DNA from: a bacterium
GTDB taxonomy: Bacteria > Bacillota_I > Bacilli_A > RFN20 > CAG-826
Direction of reading: 5' to 3'
Assembly (NCBI GenBank): GCA_029098125.1
Contig: JAQXNS010000030.1
Location: forward strand, 1 to 35,275
DNA length: 35,275 bases
The notes beneath the pieces were generated by a model, which had not been told where the DNA came from, did no database searches, and worked only from the letters and a program-made list of their open reading frames with translations. Numbering within the stretch: the stretch's first letter is position 1; every line of letters starts with the position of its first letter. Positions 1 through 8,137 of this stretch are shown here, piece after piece. A program made the position numbers and the translations under genes.

Positions 1-112
1 GGACTTATTACTGCAAAACCGTTATTCTCAAGGGTGCTAAAAGGTGCTAATTTTTACACGATTTGCTTAAAAAGGTGCCAATTATTACACGATTTAAGGT
101 AAGTGTGCTAAA
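1..112. mobile_element. probable terminal region of an IS21-like insertion sequence
   Basis: Two imperfect direct repeats of about 25 bp, reading AAGGTGCTAATTTTTACACG and AAGGTGCCAATTATTACACG and both followed by ATTT, lie 31 bp apart, with a further GTGTGCTAAAATTGTATT half-copy after them. Multiple short terminal repeats of the form GTGCYAATTTTTACACGATTT are what I associate with ends of IS21-family elements (istA/istB). No transposase is inside the window, so the rest would lie to the left. The family assignment is recall-based and the exact end is not defined. Confidence 0.4.
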
Positions 113-183
113 ATTGTATTAAACCCTCTTACATGAGACAAATTTGTATTAATTTATTAATACAATTCTAATGATTCTAACGG

Positions 184-322
184 TATCCTAGCCAATTATG
201 TTGCAATCCGTTGATAGTGACTAGTCCTCGTGGGAAACCCTGCTTTTTAGGAGAAGCGTCTAGCTGCAAATAAAAAAAGATCCATAAATTATGGTTTTGA
301 AGCCATAAAATGGATCTTTTTT
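184..322 (+). ncRNA. candidate small structured RNA ending in a terminator (unassigned)
   Basis: Positions 181-270 are about 47% GC by hand count, far above the surrounding 15-30%, and no credible ORF crosses them. Short nested pairings are possible (TTGCA with TGCAA, CTAG with CTAG, TCCT with AGGA, GGG-AAA-CCC), and the block runs straight into the strong hairpin at 272-322. A GC-rich island without an ORF in an AT-rich genome is a usual sign of an RNA gene. It does not match tmRNA, RNase P, SRP or 6S motifs that I can recall. It could also be debris from a mobile element. Confidence 0.25.
272..322. terminator. strong bidirectional rho-independent terminator
   Basis: AAAAAAGATCCAT (273-285) pairs with ATGGATCTTTTTT (310-322), with an inner TTATGG/CCATAA stem. 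It lies 2 bp past the stop codon of the 117-aa gene on the minus strand. A-tract and T-tract flanks let it work in both directions. Confidence 0.85.
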
Positions 323-324
323 GA

Positions 325-678
325 TTATTTAGAAAAATATTTGTTCTCTAATTCATCAATGGTTTTTTCATCTTTTTCTGATAAATGCCAATTGTTATAA
401 GGCTTCGAAAATGCGCTAGCTTCAACTTGCGTCACTCTTCGTATACACAAAAATGAATCGGCATCATCATTTGGATTAGGATTTTTTTCCATTTTTATGT
501 AGTCGTTCGGTTTACTCAGAACTCTTAATACGGAATGAGTAAACATATATCCGGAGATGTACATTTTTCCATCGATTTCTTTTTCTTCGACTACAACAAC
601 AATAAATGGGTGAGATTTCCCTTTTTTGTAAATTCTAAAATGGTACTTATCAGGTCCATTGTAGTTTTTGAAAGACAT
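325..678 (-). CDS. 117-aa protein of unknown function behind a long structured leader
   Basis: I do not recognise this gene. It has a clear Shine-Dalgarno (AAAGGAGG, 6 nt before ATG) and a strong terminator directly after the stop, so it looks like a real single-gene transcript. The protein has no signal peptide or membrane segment. Its N-terminal half is rich in basic residues and beta-branched stretches (HPFIVVVVEEKE, KMYISGYMFTHS), and it ends in a charged helix with NWHLSEKDEKTIDELE. The HPF-IVV-SGY pattern gives a weak impression of a small SH3-like barrel as in PemK/MazF-type toxins, but I see no catalytic signature and do not claim it. The 370-nt GC-rich leader is the most notable thing about it. 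Confidence 0.7.
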   Translation of the reverse strand: MSFKNYNGPDKYHFRIYKKGKSHPFIVVVVEEKEIDGKMYISGYMFTHSVLRVLSKPNDYIKMEKNPNPNDDADSFLCIRRVTQVEASAFSKPYNNWHLSEKDEKTIDELENKYFSK

Positions 679-689
679 GTTAATTCCTC

Positions 690-1062
690 CTTTCTTTAGA
701 AAGTAGCGGTGTCTTCAAAAGGAGATAATAAAAGCCATCACCGTAATGAAAACACCTTTTTGTAGTTATCGACTAAGTCCCGTAACTACTGGTGTTACAT
801 CATCCTTGTGATGGCCACATGCTCAATTAAATAATAATTGTAGGGAGCGTGATGATCTTCTTGCATCTAAGACCGTGTCCTAATGGTCGCCATTTATCTT
901 AGAGGTTCATATCATTACTGGGCAATACTTTCCCTATTACCACACCCTAACACGTAGTGTGATAGTTCATACATTCATTGATCTCAGTTTACTTGCGTAT
1001 GGTCGACTTTGCTTAATTAGCTAGTTCATATCGCTTGTGGTCTAAATATACGAGCAACTTTA
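690..1062 (-). promoter_or_regulatory. long structured 5' leader RNA with anti-Shine-Dalgarno
   Basis: Positions 721-1020 are about 39% GC against about 15% in 1081-1140. Many helices can be drawn: GCCATCAC 734-741 with 808-815, enclosing AACACC 751-756 with 791-796, enclosing GTAGTTA 762-768 with 783-789. Further helices are 824-829/835-840, 866-872/897-903, 921-927/935-941 and 950-953/957-960. On the minus strand CTCCTTT (717-723) is complementary to AAAGGAG (687-693), the gene's ribosome site. A competing 9-bp helix 708-716/748-756 excludes the 751-756/791-796 helix, so two-state switching is possible. The box ATATGAAC or GTATGAAC recurs at about 59-60 nt spacing. Ligand unknown. Two helices favour the minus strand through G-U pairs; one or two favour the plus strand. 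Confidence 0.5.
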
Positions 1063-1066
1063 CTTT

Positions 1067-1072
1067 ATCATA
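1067..1072 (-). promoter_or_regulatory. possible -10 box of the structured leader
   Basis: TATGAT on the minus strand, with a start predicted near 1060, would begin the transcript just before the GC-rich leader. The -35 (TTTTTA-like) is weak. Confidence 0.3.
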
Positions 1073-1080
1073 AGTGTAAA

Positions 1081-1664
1081 TTTTATTAAATAAAAAGTAA
1101 TCAACGTATATGCTTACATAATGAATATTTGATAATTTTTCTATTGATTAAAAGTACGAGTAAAATAAAATCTGACTTTAGAAAACTCGGATATTTTAGG
1201 CAAGTAAATTGATAGAAATATTGAAAAAAGCAATGAACCAAATAAACCATGTTCTAATTTTAGCGCTTTAGAAAAATTATTTATTAGATTGATCTTTATC
1301 TACATAAAGTTATCTTGTAAAACAATCTAAATAAACTATTACGGCAGAATCAACAGTCCACTCCGTTTTTGCCGAAAGCATAGAAATCGTTAAAGAAATT
1401 TTTATGCAATAAGCAATTTATTTAACAGTTCTAAAATGCAAAACATGAAAAAATGGTCAAAAATCATTAAAACTCCATTTGTTTTTAAAATTATTTCTAT
1501 CAATTGCGATGATTTTAATTATGCAAGGCCTAGCACTATTGCGGATAAAGTTTTTATATTTTTACTGAAATTTATTAAATTATCAGAAAAAATTTCGTTT
1601 ATTATAGATTTTGATTTAACAAATTCTTTATGGAAAAATTATTAAGTGGCAAAATATAAAGAGT
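1081..1664. other. AT-rich stretch without a convincing gene
   Basis: Very AT-rich DNA between the leader and the helicase. A 69-codon ORF (1436-1645) lies here but has no ribosome site and reads as low-complexity Ile/Phe/Lys, so I do not call it. A GC-richer patch near 1340-1378 contains CGGCA...TTGCCG that might be a remnant hairpin. Nothing else is seen. Confidence 0.6.
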
Positions 1665-4600
1665 ATGGGTTTATTTACTAGAAATGATGTTCAAGAATAC
1701 AAAGAATTAGAAAGTTTTAGCTTTTTTCTAGATTCTTTATTGTCTAAAGACGATTACATTTCTCGAAAAGAATATCTAATTGAATCAACAAAATTAAATG
1801 AAACATTTGATAAGTTGATTCTTATGGATAAAGAAAATGTTTTAGCTGCATGGTGCAAACAAAATAAAGTCGACTTTAAAAAACTCAAGTTTTTGATGGA
1901 TAAATTTACCAAAACAGAGTCTTTAGTTAAAAAACATAATGATGAATATGTTCTTAATCATTTAAAGATAGATAAGGAATATCTCGATTCTGTTTTAGAA
2001 AAAGATGATCCAAATATTAAACTTGATGAAGAACAAAGAAGAGTTGTACTTTCAGACGAGGACTATACTTTAGTTATTGCTGGGGCTGGTGCTGGAAAAA
2101 CAACAACTATTGAGGCAAAAGTTAAATATCTCGTTGATAAAAAGAATATAAATCCAGATAGAGTTTTAATTGTTTCTTTCACTAGAAAAGCCACAGAAGA
2201 GTTAAAAGAACGTTTTGCTCGTTTACAAATCCCTGTTAATATCGCTACATTTCATTCAATTGGAAATGCAATTATTAAAGAAAATGATAATATCCAGCAC
2301 AAAATTGTTGAGCCGGGTTTTATGTATAACGTAATCAAAGATTATCTTCTAAGTAAATTAGATGATGAATATTTTATTAAGAAAATTCTTCTTTTCTTTG
2401 CTTCATATTTAAACATGCCTTTTGAAAGTAGTAATGCTCAACTATTGAAGAAAACATTATCTGCTAATGATTTCACGACTCTAAAAAGCGATATAACACA
2501 ATTATTAGATGAATATCATAAAGAACAAACAAAACAAAAAATCACAATTAATGATGAAAGAGTTAGAAGTATTGATGAATGTAGAATTGCTAACTTCTTA
2601 TATATAAAAGGAATAGATTATGTCTACGAGCCTGTTTATCAATTCGGATTTGAAGACACCACAAAACCTTATTGTCCTGATTTTTTGATTAAATACAATG
2701 GCCAAGAAATTTATTTAGAGCATTTTGGCATTAGCGAAAGTGGCAAAAATAGTAGATTCACCAAAGAGGAACTTGAAGAATATAAACGCCACGTTAACGA
2801 CAAGGTCAAACTTCATAAAAAACATAAAACAAAATTAATTTATACATTCTCTAAATATAATGATGGCAGAGATGTTATTACGCATCTTGAAGAAATTCTT
2901 TTAAAAGAAGGAATCAAGTTTGACGCAAAAGATAATGTTCAAATTTATCGTAGATTAGCTGAAAAAGCAGAAGATAAATATTTCACAAAATTTATTCAAT
3001 TAATTTGTAATTTTATTAATAGATTTAAAGTGTCAAATTTTGATCCAGATACAAAATTTGATGAATGGCTTTACAGTGTTAAAGATGAAAGAACAAAACT
3101 TTTTGTCGAAATCGCAAAAAGATGTTTTTTAATTTATGAAGCACGTAGACTAGAAGAAAAAGCAATTGATTTTGAGGACATGATAAATAATGCCTCTAAT
3201 GTTCTTGATAAGAGAATTGCGGAAGGCGATTTACTTCCCTATGACTATATTTTCGTTGATGAGTACCAGGATATTTCTTTACAAAGATTTGATTTATGTG
3301 AAAGATTGTCGAAGGCTTCAAAGGCAAAAATCATTGCAGTTGGCGATGATTGGCAATCCATTTTTAGGTTTAGTGGTGCCCAAATTGAATTATTCACTAA
3401 ATTCGAAGAAAAAATGGGATATGCAAATGTATTAAAAATCACAAAAACTTATCGAAATTCTCAAGAACTTATCGATATTGCTGGCAGTTTTGTTATGGAA
3501 AACCAAAAACAAATTAAAAAAGATTTAAAATCTAATAAATCGATAAAAGATCCTGTAATTTTAATGAGTTATGACGATTCTTACGATAAAGATGACCAAG
3601 AACACGGTCCATTTTATAGATTAGGTGAAGCAATTGAAAAATCACTTGATGATATTGTTGCAAAATGTGGCATGGAAAGTAGCGTGTTACTTATTGGAAG
3701 ATACAATTTTGATGGCAAGAATCTTGCGAAACTCGAAGATTTCTTTAAAATGAAAAACAACAAGATAATTTCAAAAAAATATCCTAAGCTTGATATTTCT
3801 TTTATGACTGCACATGCCTCTAAAGGTTTAGGAAGAGATAATGTTGTTATTATTAATGGTAAGGATGATGTTTTAGGATTTCCATCAAAAATCGAAGATG
3901 ATCCAATTATGAAACTTGTCATTAAAGAAGATGAAACCATGGATTTTGAAGAGGAAAGAAGATTGTTTTATGTTGCATTAAATAGAACAAAGAACAGAGT
4001 TTATATTATAACTCCTCAATTAAGACCATCAAAATTCATTCTAGAAATTAGTAAGAAATTTACAAATGTGATTTTGCGTGGCGCTGAATTAAATCCTCAA
4101 GAAGATACGAAAAATAAATATGTATGCCCATGTTGTGGATATCCGCTTCAAAAGAGAACGTCTAATTTAAAAATTTCGGATGTCACGAAAAAGTTATGGA
4201 TTTGCTCTAACGACCCAGAAGTCTGTGGGTTTATGACCAATGACTTAAATGGCAACAAATTTAAATTAAGCATTTGCAAGTGCACTGAGTGCAATGATGG
4301 TTATTTAATTGTCAAAAAGATTGATAACCCTCAATATGATAGAATGCTTGGTTGCACAAATTACACTACTCGTCATTGCACGAACTATATGCTTCCAACT
4401 AACTATACCCAAGATAAAAATAAAATTTTAAAGTTAAATGATGGAAAAGTTTTTTGTAGCGAATTTAAAGCCGAAGTTATTACGATACTTAATGCAATAG
4501 CAGAAATATTTAAAAAATATCCTAAATTTAGGCTTACTTTTACTTCACTTACAAACTTTTTGACTGGTAAAGAAAGCAAAACAATTACAACTTTTATGTT

Positions 4601-4796
4601 AAATAATATCGAAGGTTATGGAATTTATTCTGAAAAACCATCCTATTTTATAACTAAATTTTTAAATGCTTTGTTTGATTATGATATTCTTTTAAAAACA
4701 AAAGATGAGGAAAATCATAGAAAAATTGAATTACAAAACATCAATCCTTCTGATGAAACAATTCTTGAAATATATAAAGCGATTAAGAAATATTAG
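1665..4796 (+). CDS. UvrD/Rep-type (helicase IV-like) DNA helicase with nuclease-like insert and zinc ribbons
   Basis: Superfamily 1A helicase of 1043 aa. It shows the Q-motif region LDEEQRRVV (about 120), Walker A AGAGAGKTTT (139-148), Walker B VDEYQD (about 531), motif III GDDWQSIFRFSGA (about 558), TAHASKGL (about 714) and EERRLFYVALNR (about 762). Between motifs Ia and II is an insert with DECRIANF (about 303), CPDF (about 337) and YLEHFG (about 350), the E...PD...ExxG order of a PD-(D/E)XK-like fold. The last part has two cysteine clusters (CPCCG...C...C at about 822-860 and CKCTEC...C...C beyond), like topoisomerase-type zinc ribbons, then a small helical domain resembling RQC/HRDC modules. 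The likely role is repair or recombination helicase. Start chosen at ATG 1665; only a weak AAAGAG precedes it. It stands alone, with no operon partner. Confidence 0.85.
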   Translation: MGLFTRNDVQEYKELESFSFFLDSLLSKDDYISRKEYLIESTKLNETFDKLILMDKENVLAAWCKQNKVDFKKLKFLMDKFTKTESLVKKHNDEYVLNHLKIDKEYLDSVLEKDDPNIKLDEEQRRVVLSDEDYTLVIAGAGAGKTTTIEAKVKYLVDKKNINPDRVLIVSFTRKATEELKERFARLQIPVNIATFHSIGNAIIKENDNIQHKIVEPGFMYNVIKDYLLSKLDDEYFIKKILLFFASYLNMPFESSNAQLLKKTLSANDFTTLKSDITQLLDEYHKEQTKQKITINDERVRSIDECRIANFLYIKGIDYVYEPVYQFGFEDTTKPYCPDFLIKYNGQEIYLEHFGISESGKNSRFTKEELEEYKRHVNDKVKLHKKHKTKLIYTFSKYNDGRDVITHLEEILLKEGIKFDAKDNVQIYRRLAEKAEDKYFTKFIQLICNFINRFKVSNFDPDTKFDEWLYSVKDERTKLFVEIAKRCFLIYEARRLEEKAIDFEDMINNASNVLDKRIAEGDLLPYDYIFVDEYQDISLQRFDLCERLSKASKAKIIAVGDDWQSIFRFSGAQIELFTKFEEKMGYANVLKITKTYRNSQELIDIAGSFVMENQKQIKKDLKSNKSIKDPVILMSYDDSYDKDDQEHGPFYRLGEAIEKSLDDIVAKCGMESSVLLIGRYNFDGKNLAKLEDFFKMKNNKIISKKYPKLDISFMTAHASKGLGRDNVVIINGKDDVLGFPSKIEDDPIMKLVIKEDETMDFEEERRLFYVALNRTKNRVYIITPQLRPSKFILEISKKFTNVILRGAELNPQEDTKNKYVCPCCGYPLQKRTSNLKISDVTKKLWICSNDPEVCGFMTNDLNGNKFKLSICKCTECNDGYLIVKKIDNPQYDRMLGCTNYTTRHCTNYMLPTNYTQDKNKILKLNDGKVFCSEFKAEVITILNAIAEIFKKYPKFRLTFTSLTNFLTGKESKTITTFMLNNIEGYGIYSEKPSYFITKFLNALFDYDILLKTKDEENHRKIELQNINPSDETILEIYKAIKKY

Positions 4797-4954
4797 TTTC
4801 TTTTTTCCCAAATTAAAAATATAAAATCGTTGTTATTATGCAATTTCAACAACTATATTTTTAAAGAATTTTGGAATTTTTTCGTCTAAATTTTTTTGAA
4901 GTTGATGCAATTTTTCGTTGACCTAGATTTAGTCAAAAATCACCAATTTCCCTA

Positions 4955-5100
4955 TTCTATAATTGTAAAGTTAAATGCAACGGTTCACATTATAATTTGG
5001 AGTCGAGTTAACGCTAGATTATTTGTACTTTCATATTTAAAGATTGCAACATCAAAGGGTCAAATTATTTACTCAAAATAATGTTCTTTATCAGTTTTTC
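4955..5100 (+). ncRNA. tracrRNA-like sequence with Cas9-type anti-repeat (orphan or decayed)
   Basis: Positions 4961-4981 (AATTGTAAAG TTAAATGCAA C) are the reverse complement of the first 21 nt of the repeats at 5230-5381 at 18 of 21 positions. The three mismatches are contiguous and central. In RNA this gives a lower stem GUUGCAUUUA/UAAAUGCAAC, an internal bulge GUC/AGU and an upper stem UUACAAUU/AAUUGUAA, the repeat:anti-repeat layout of Cas9 guide duplexes including the AAGU bulge. Homology stops where the crRNA would stop pairing, unlike a simple inverted copy of the whole repeat. I cannot fold a canonical nexus or strong terminator downstream, so the tail may be decayed. Ends are approximate. 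The 61-aa ORF here is taken as noise. Confidence 0.6.
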
Positions 5101-5229
5101 ACAAAAAATATCGTTTTTTGTCAATTCTATGAATAATTTTGACTATCAAAAATAATCAGAAAAACAGAAAGAAGTTCACAATAAATATAAATTATTAGGA
5201 AATTCTGCAGTTTTTGCTGATCCAAAAGC

Positions 5230-5381
5230 GTTGCATTTAGTCTTACAATTCACCTACGTATTTTCGATCTATTTATATATAGTAAGCGTTGCAATAAGTC
5301 TCACAATTCACCTACGTATTTTCAATTCATTTTCAGCTTAATATCGTTGCATTTAGTCTTACAATTCACCTACGTAATTTT
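5230..5381 (+). CRISPR. CRISPR-like mini-array, three 36-bp repeats with 22-bp spacers
   Basis: Repeats start at 5230, 5288 and 5346, exactly 58 bp apart, each 36 bp: GTTGCATTTAGTCTTACAAT followed by TCACCTACGTATTTTC. Repeat 2 differs at three positions (CAATAAG, TCTCA). Repeat 3 equals repeat 1 for 31 bases and then degenerates, as a leader-distal repeat does. The spacers (5266-5287, 5324-5345) are unrelated to each other and AT-rich. The 36-bp length and the matching anti-repeat at 4961 point to a type II system. The 22-bp spacers are shorter than the usual 30. No cas gene is present, so this is an orphan or a remnant left after loss of cas9/cas1/cas2. An operator array is the alternative. 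Confidence 0.6.
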
Positions 5382-5453
5382 TATGAATTTTTCATCATTT
5401 TTAACATAAAAATTATTTTTAATATAGAATACAAATATCGGAGTGAATGGAGC

Positions 5454-5995
5454 ATGAGTAATAATAACAATACTTCTAATAAAATTAAAGATTCACTTAA
5501 AGGAATTATTAGCATAGGCGCAGGTGCTTTTTAGTTATCCTTGGATTTGTATGGGTTAGCATATTACCATTATCGATAGTTCTTTGGATAATTGGATGTC
5601 CTTTAGTTGTTAATGGAATAAGAACAATATTTGGTAGGAAACAAAGCAATACAGCGAATAATGGTTCTCGATTAAGTAGTTCTTCTAGCAATTCAAATGT
5701 TAGAAGATATGGAAGACCTCAAAATCCAAATAGTGATGAAGAATTACTTAGTGTTTCTGATGTTAGAGATCCAATAGTTGGTATGTCTAATGGATATGTA
5801 AATGTTGTAGATGCTTATGTAAGTAGAGATTTTAACAATAGATTTATTATAACTATTACACTTGATAAACTCGTTGGATGGGAAGGGCCATACAGAAATA
5901 GTGCATACAATGAAAATGCTCGTGGGATGGTAAATGATATATCAAGTACAGTTAGTAGGCTTGGAGGTAGTTCTAGAGTTAGCTTTATTTGGTGA
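5454..5995 (+). pseudogene. small membrane protein gene with a frameshift
   Basis: ATG 5454 follows GGAG. The frame runs MSNNNNTSNKIKDSLKG to GAGAF and stops at TAG 5532 in a GCTTTTTAG run. The next frame continues without a break as VILGFVWVSILPLSIVLWII (a membrane segment), a Ser/Asn-rich linker, and a C-terminal domain ending SSRVSFIW and TGA at 5993-5995. One missing base in the T-run explains it. Repaired length would be about 180 aa. I do not know the family. The ORF track's 5783 start is only the tail. Either a sequencing slip, a slippage-controlled gene, or a real pseudogene. Its promoter region overlaps the repeat array. Confidence 0.7.
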
Positions 5996-6145
5996 TAATT
6001 TTTAGTGTAATTTAATAAAAAAATTTTTAAGTTTAAATTAAATAAACATAATCTCGATTTTTCCTTATAACTATTTTTAAAATAACTTTTTTTGGATTCA
6101 ATTTTTTTAAACACCGTAAATAAGAAGTAGTAAAATATTTTAAGT

Positions 6146-7042
6146 ATGAATTGGTTTTTGTTAGCACTTTTAGCAGCTGTTTTTACATCTCTTACTTCTA
6201 TTTTTGCAAAAATAGGTTTAAAAAGTGTAAATTCAAATTTTGCAACTGCATATAAAACAGTAATTGTTATTTTTTTCTCGATTATCATATGTTTGATTCG
6301 TGGTAGTTTTGCCTTTATAAGTCAATTAAATATTTACAACTATTTGTTTTTATTTCTTTCAGGAATTGCAACTGGTCTTTCTTGGATTTTCTATTACAAA
6401 GCATTAAAAATTGGTGATGTAAATAAAGTTGCTTCAATCGACAAATGTAGTTTCATTTTAACAAGTATTTTATTTTTGATTTTCTTTTTCGATGACACTA
6501 CAAGAGGCGGAAATGCTCTTACCATAATCATGCTAATACTTTCGATGATTTTAATGGGCTTAGGAACAATTTTGATGATTACAAAAAAGAAGAGTGAAGA
6601 AGTAGAAAATAAAAAATACCTGGTTTTTGCAGTGTTTTCTGCAATTTTTGCCTCTCTTGTTTCACTTTTTGTAAAGATTGGACTTAAAAATATTGAGAGC
6701 GATTTAGGCACATTATTTAGAACAATTGTTGTTTTTATTTTTGCTTCAACTATAGTTTTAATCAAAAAAGATTACAAAGAAATTTCAAAAATTGATAGAA
6801 ATGGTTGGATATTTCTAACCATTTCAGGAGTAGCAACAGGTGCTGCTTGGCTTTTAGAATATGAAGCATTAAATATTCCAAATGTAAATCCAGTTGCAGT
6901 TAATTCAATTATCAAATTATCAATAATTCTAACAATTATGTTCTCTTTAATTTTTCTTAAAGAGAAAATTAGCAAGAAAAATATACTTGGATTAATACTT
7001 TTGACAGCTGGTGTGCTTCTAATTTCTATTTTTAGTTTATAA
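6146..7042 (+). CDS. EamA/DMT-family inner-membrane transporter
   Basis: 298 aa made of two homologous halves (about 1-142 and 152-298), each with five hydrophobic segments, giving the ten-helix fold of the drug/metabolite transporter superfamily. The paired motifs SIFAKIGLKSVNSNFATAYK (16-35) and SLFVKIGLKNIESDLGTLFR repeat between halves, as do GIATGLSWIFYYKALKIG and GVATGAAWLLEYEALNIP. Substrate cannot be inferred. No Shine-Dalgarno is visible before ATG 6146; TAAAAT 9 nt upstream might be a -10 giving a very short leader. It stands alone between the frameshifted gene and the SDR. Confidence 0.85.
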   Translation: MNWFLLALLAAVFTSLTSIFAKIGLKSVNSNFATAYKTVIVIFFSIIICLIRGSFAFISQLNIYNYLFLFLSGIATGLSWIFYYKALKIGDVNKVASIDKCSFILTSILFLIFFFDDTTRGGNALTIIMLILSMILMGLGTILMITKKKSEEVENKKYLVFAVFSAIFASLVSLFVKIGLKNIESDLGTLFRTIVVFIFASTIVLIKKDYKEISKIDRNGWIFLTISGVATGAAWLLEYEALNIPNVNPVAVNSIIKLSIILTIMFSLIFLKEKISKKNILGLILLTAGVLLISIFSL

Positions 7043-7225
7043 AAGTTTCATAAAATACAATTTTACTTATCGAACATTATTAACGCGAGGTCAAAAGGTC
7101 TGCTACATCTTTGTATAAGATGAAAGTTTAAGAAAATATGCAAAGAAAATTATTGGTTAAAAGATAGATTATTAAATTCAATTACATTTTTTGATAAAAT
7201 CTTTTTATAATCGATAGAGAATTTT

Positions 7226-8026
7226 ATGAATGTTTTAATTACTGGATATGCTAATGGAATCGGTGAAGCAGTTATCAAAAAATATGCCTCAATGGGTCAT
7301 TTTTGTGTTGGAATAGATATAATAAATGGCGAAAAAATGGATAATGTCGTTGGTTTTATTGCTGATACTCGTGATAAAGATTCTTTAAATATTGTTAAAA
7401 ACTACCTTGAAGAAAACAAAATTGAATTAGATCTCATTATTGATATTGCAGGAATTCATAGGATTGCAAGCCTTGTTGAAACCGATTTTGAAACAATTAA
7501 AAAAGTTATTGATATAAATCTTACAGGAACAATGCTTGTAAATCATACTTTTTATAACTTTCTGAAAGAAAAAGGAAAAATCATTATTGTTACAAGCGAA
7601 GTTTCGACATACACACCAATGCCATTTAATGGTTTGTACAACATTTCAAAAAGTGCTCTAGAAACTTATGCTGACACTTTAAGACAAGAACTTAATTTAT
7701 TAAACCAACAAGTTATTACTATTAGACCTGGAGCAGTTGAAACTAAACTTGCACATAGTTCAGTTGATGCTGCGCTTGCTTTTTCAAAGTCAACAAAACT
7801 ATTTCAAAAGCAAGGAGAAATGTTCCACATCTTGGTTTCAAAGTTTTTTGGAAAAACGCTTTCAAGAGAAAAACTTGCAAATAAAATCTATAAAGTATCA
7901 ATGAAAAAACACCCAAAACTTTCTTATTCAATGCATAGAACCCCAGGTTTAGTTTTATTAAATCTCTTACCAAAAAGAATGCAGCTTTCTATTATTAAGC
8001 TGATGCTAAATCGGAATTCAAAATAA
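7226..8026 (+). CDS. short-chain dehydrogenase/reductase
   Basis: 266-aa classical SDR. The cofactor loop TGYANGIG sits at residues 6-13, the DIAG segment matches the NNAG position, the catalytic Ser is in VTSEVS (about 127), and YNISKSA (about 140-146) is the YxxxK motif. RPGAVETKL matches the conserved region after it. The C-terminal extension KKHPKLSYSMHRTPGLVLLNLLP is typical of SDRs of unknown lipid-like or aldehyde substrates. The predicted -10 TATAAT at about 7206 leaves a leader of under 15 nt. The stop is followed directly by a copy of the dispersed CTGCAG repeat. Confidence 0.85.
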   Translation: MNVLITGYANGIGEAVIKKYASMGHFCVGIDIINGEKMDNVVGFIADTRDKDSLNIVKNYLEENKIELDLIIDIAGIHRIASLVETDFETIKKVIDINLTGTMLVNHTFYNFLKEKGKIIIVTSEVSTYTPMPFNGLYNISKSALETYADTLRQELNLLNQQVITIRPGAVETKLAHSSVDAALAFSKSTKLFQKQGEMFHILVSKFFGKTLSREKLANKIYKVSMKKHPKLSYSMHRTPGLVLLNLLPKRMQLSIIKLMLNRNSK

Positions 8027-8029
8027 GAA

Positions 8030-8073
8030 TTTTTGCAAAAATAGTTGAGTTCTGCAGGGTTTTTGAGATTTTT
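8030..8073 (+). repeat. dispersed CTGCAG intergenic repeat, copy A
   Basis: TTTTTGCAAAAATAGTTGAG then TTCTGCAGGGTTTTTGAGAT. The core is identical over about 33 bp to copies C (20176) and E (25746). It begins 4 bp after the SDR stop. Confidence 0.85.
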
Positions 8074-8137
8074 ATATTATGATATTTTAGAATTTACTTG
8101 ATTTTTGTAACAATAAAAAATAAACCATAAAATAATT

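Noticed and set aside
690-1062. Type III toxin-antitoxin locus (repeat RNA plus toxin)
   Set aside because: No 30-40 nt tandem repeats and no terminator between RNA and gene; only an 8-nt box recurs.
1436-1645. 69-aa ORF
   Set aside because: No ribosome site or domain; composition follows the AT-rich background.
3190-3940. ORFs 3190-3435, 3245-3442, 3614-3940 and similar
   Set aside because: Shadows of the helicase gene in other frames.
4896-5081. 61-aa ORF
   Set aside because: No ribosome site, and it overlaps the tracrRNA-like anti-repeat; the composition is noise-like.
5230-5381. Ordinary operator iterons
   Set aside because: Not excluded, but 36-bp units with near-identical sequence, unrelated 22-bp spacers and a matching anti-repeat fit CRISPR better.
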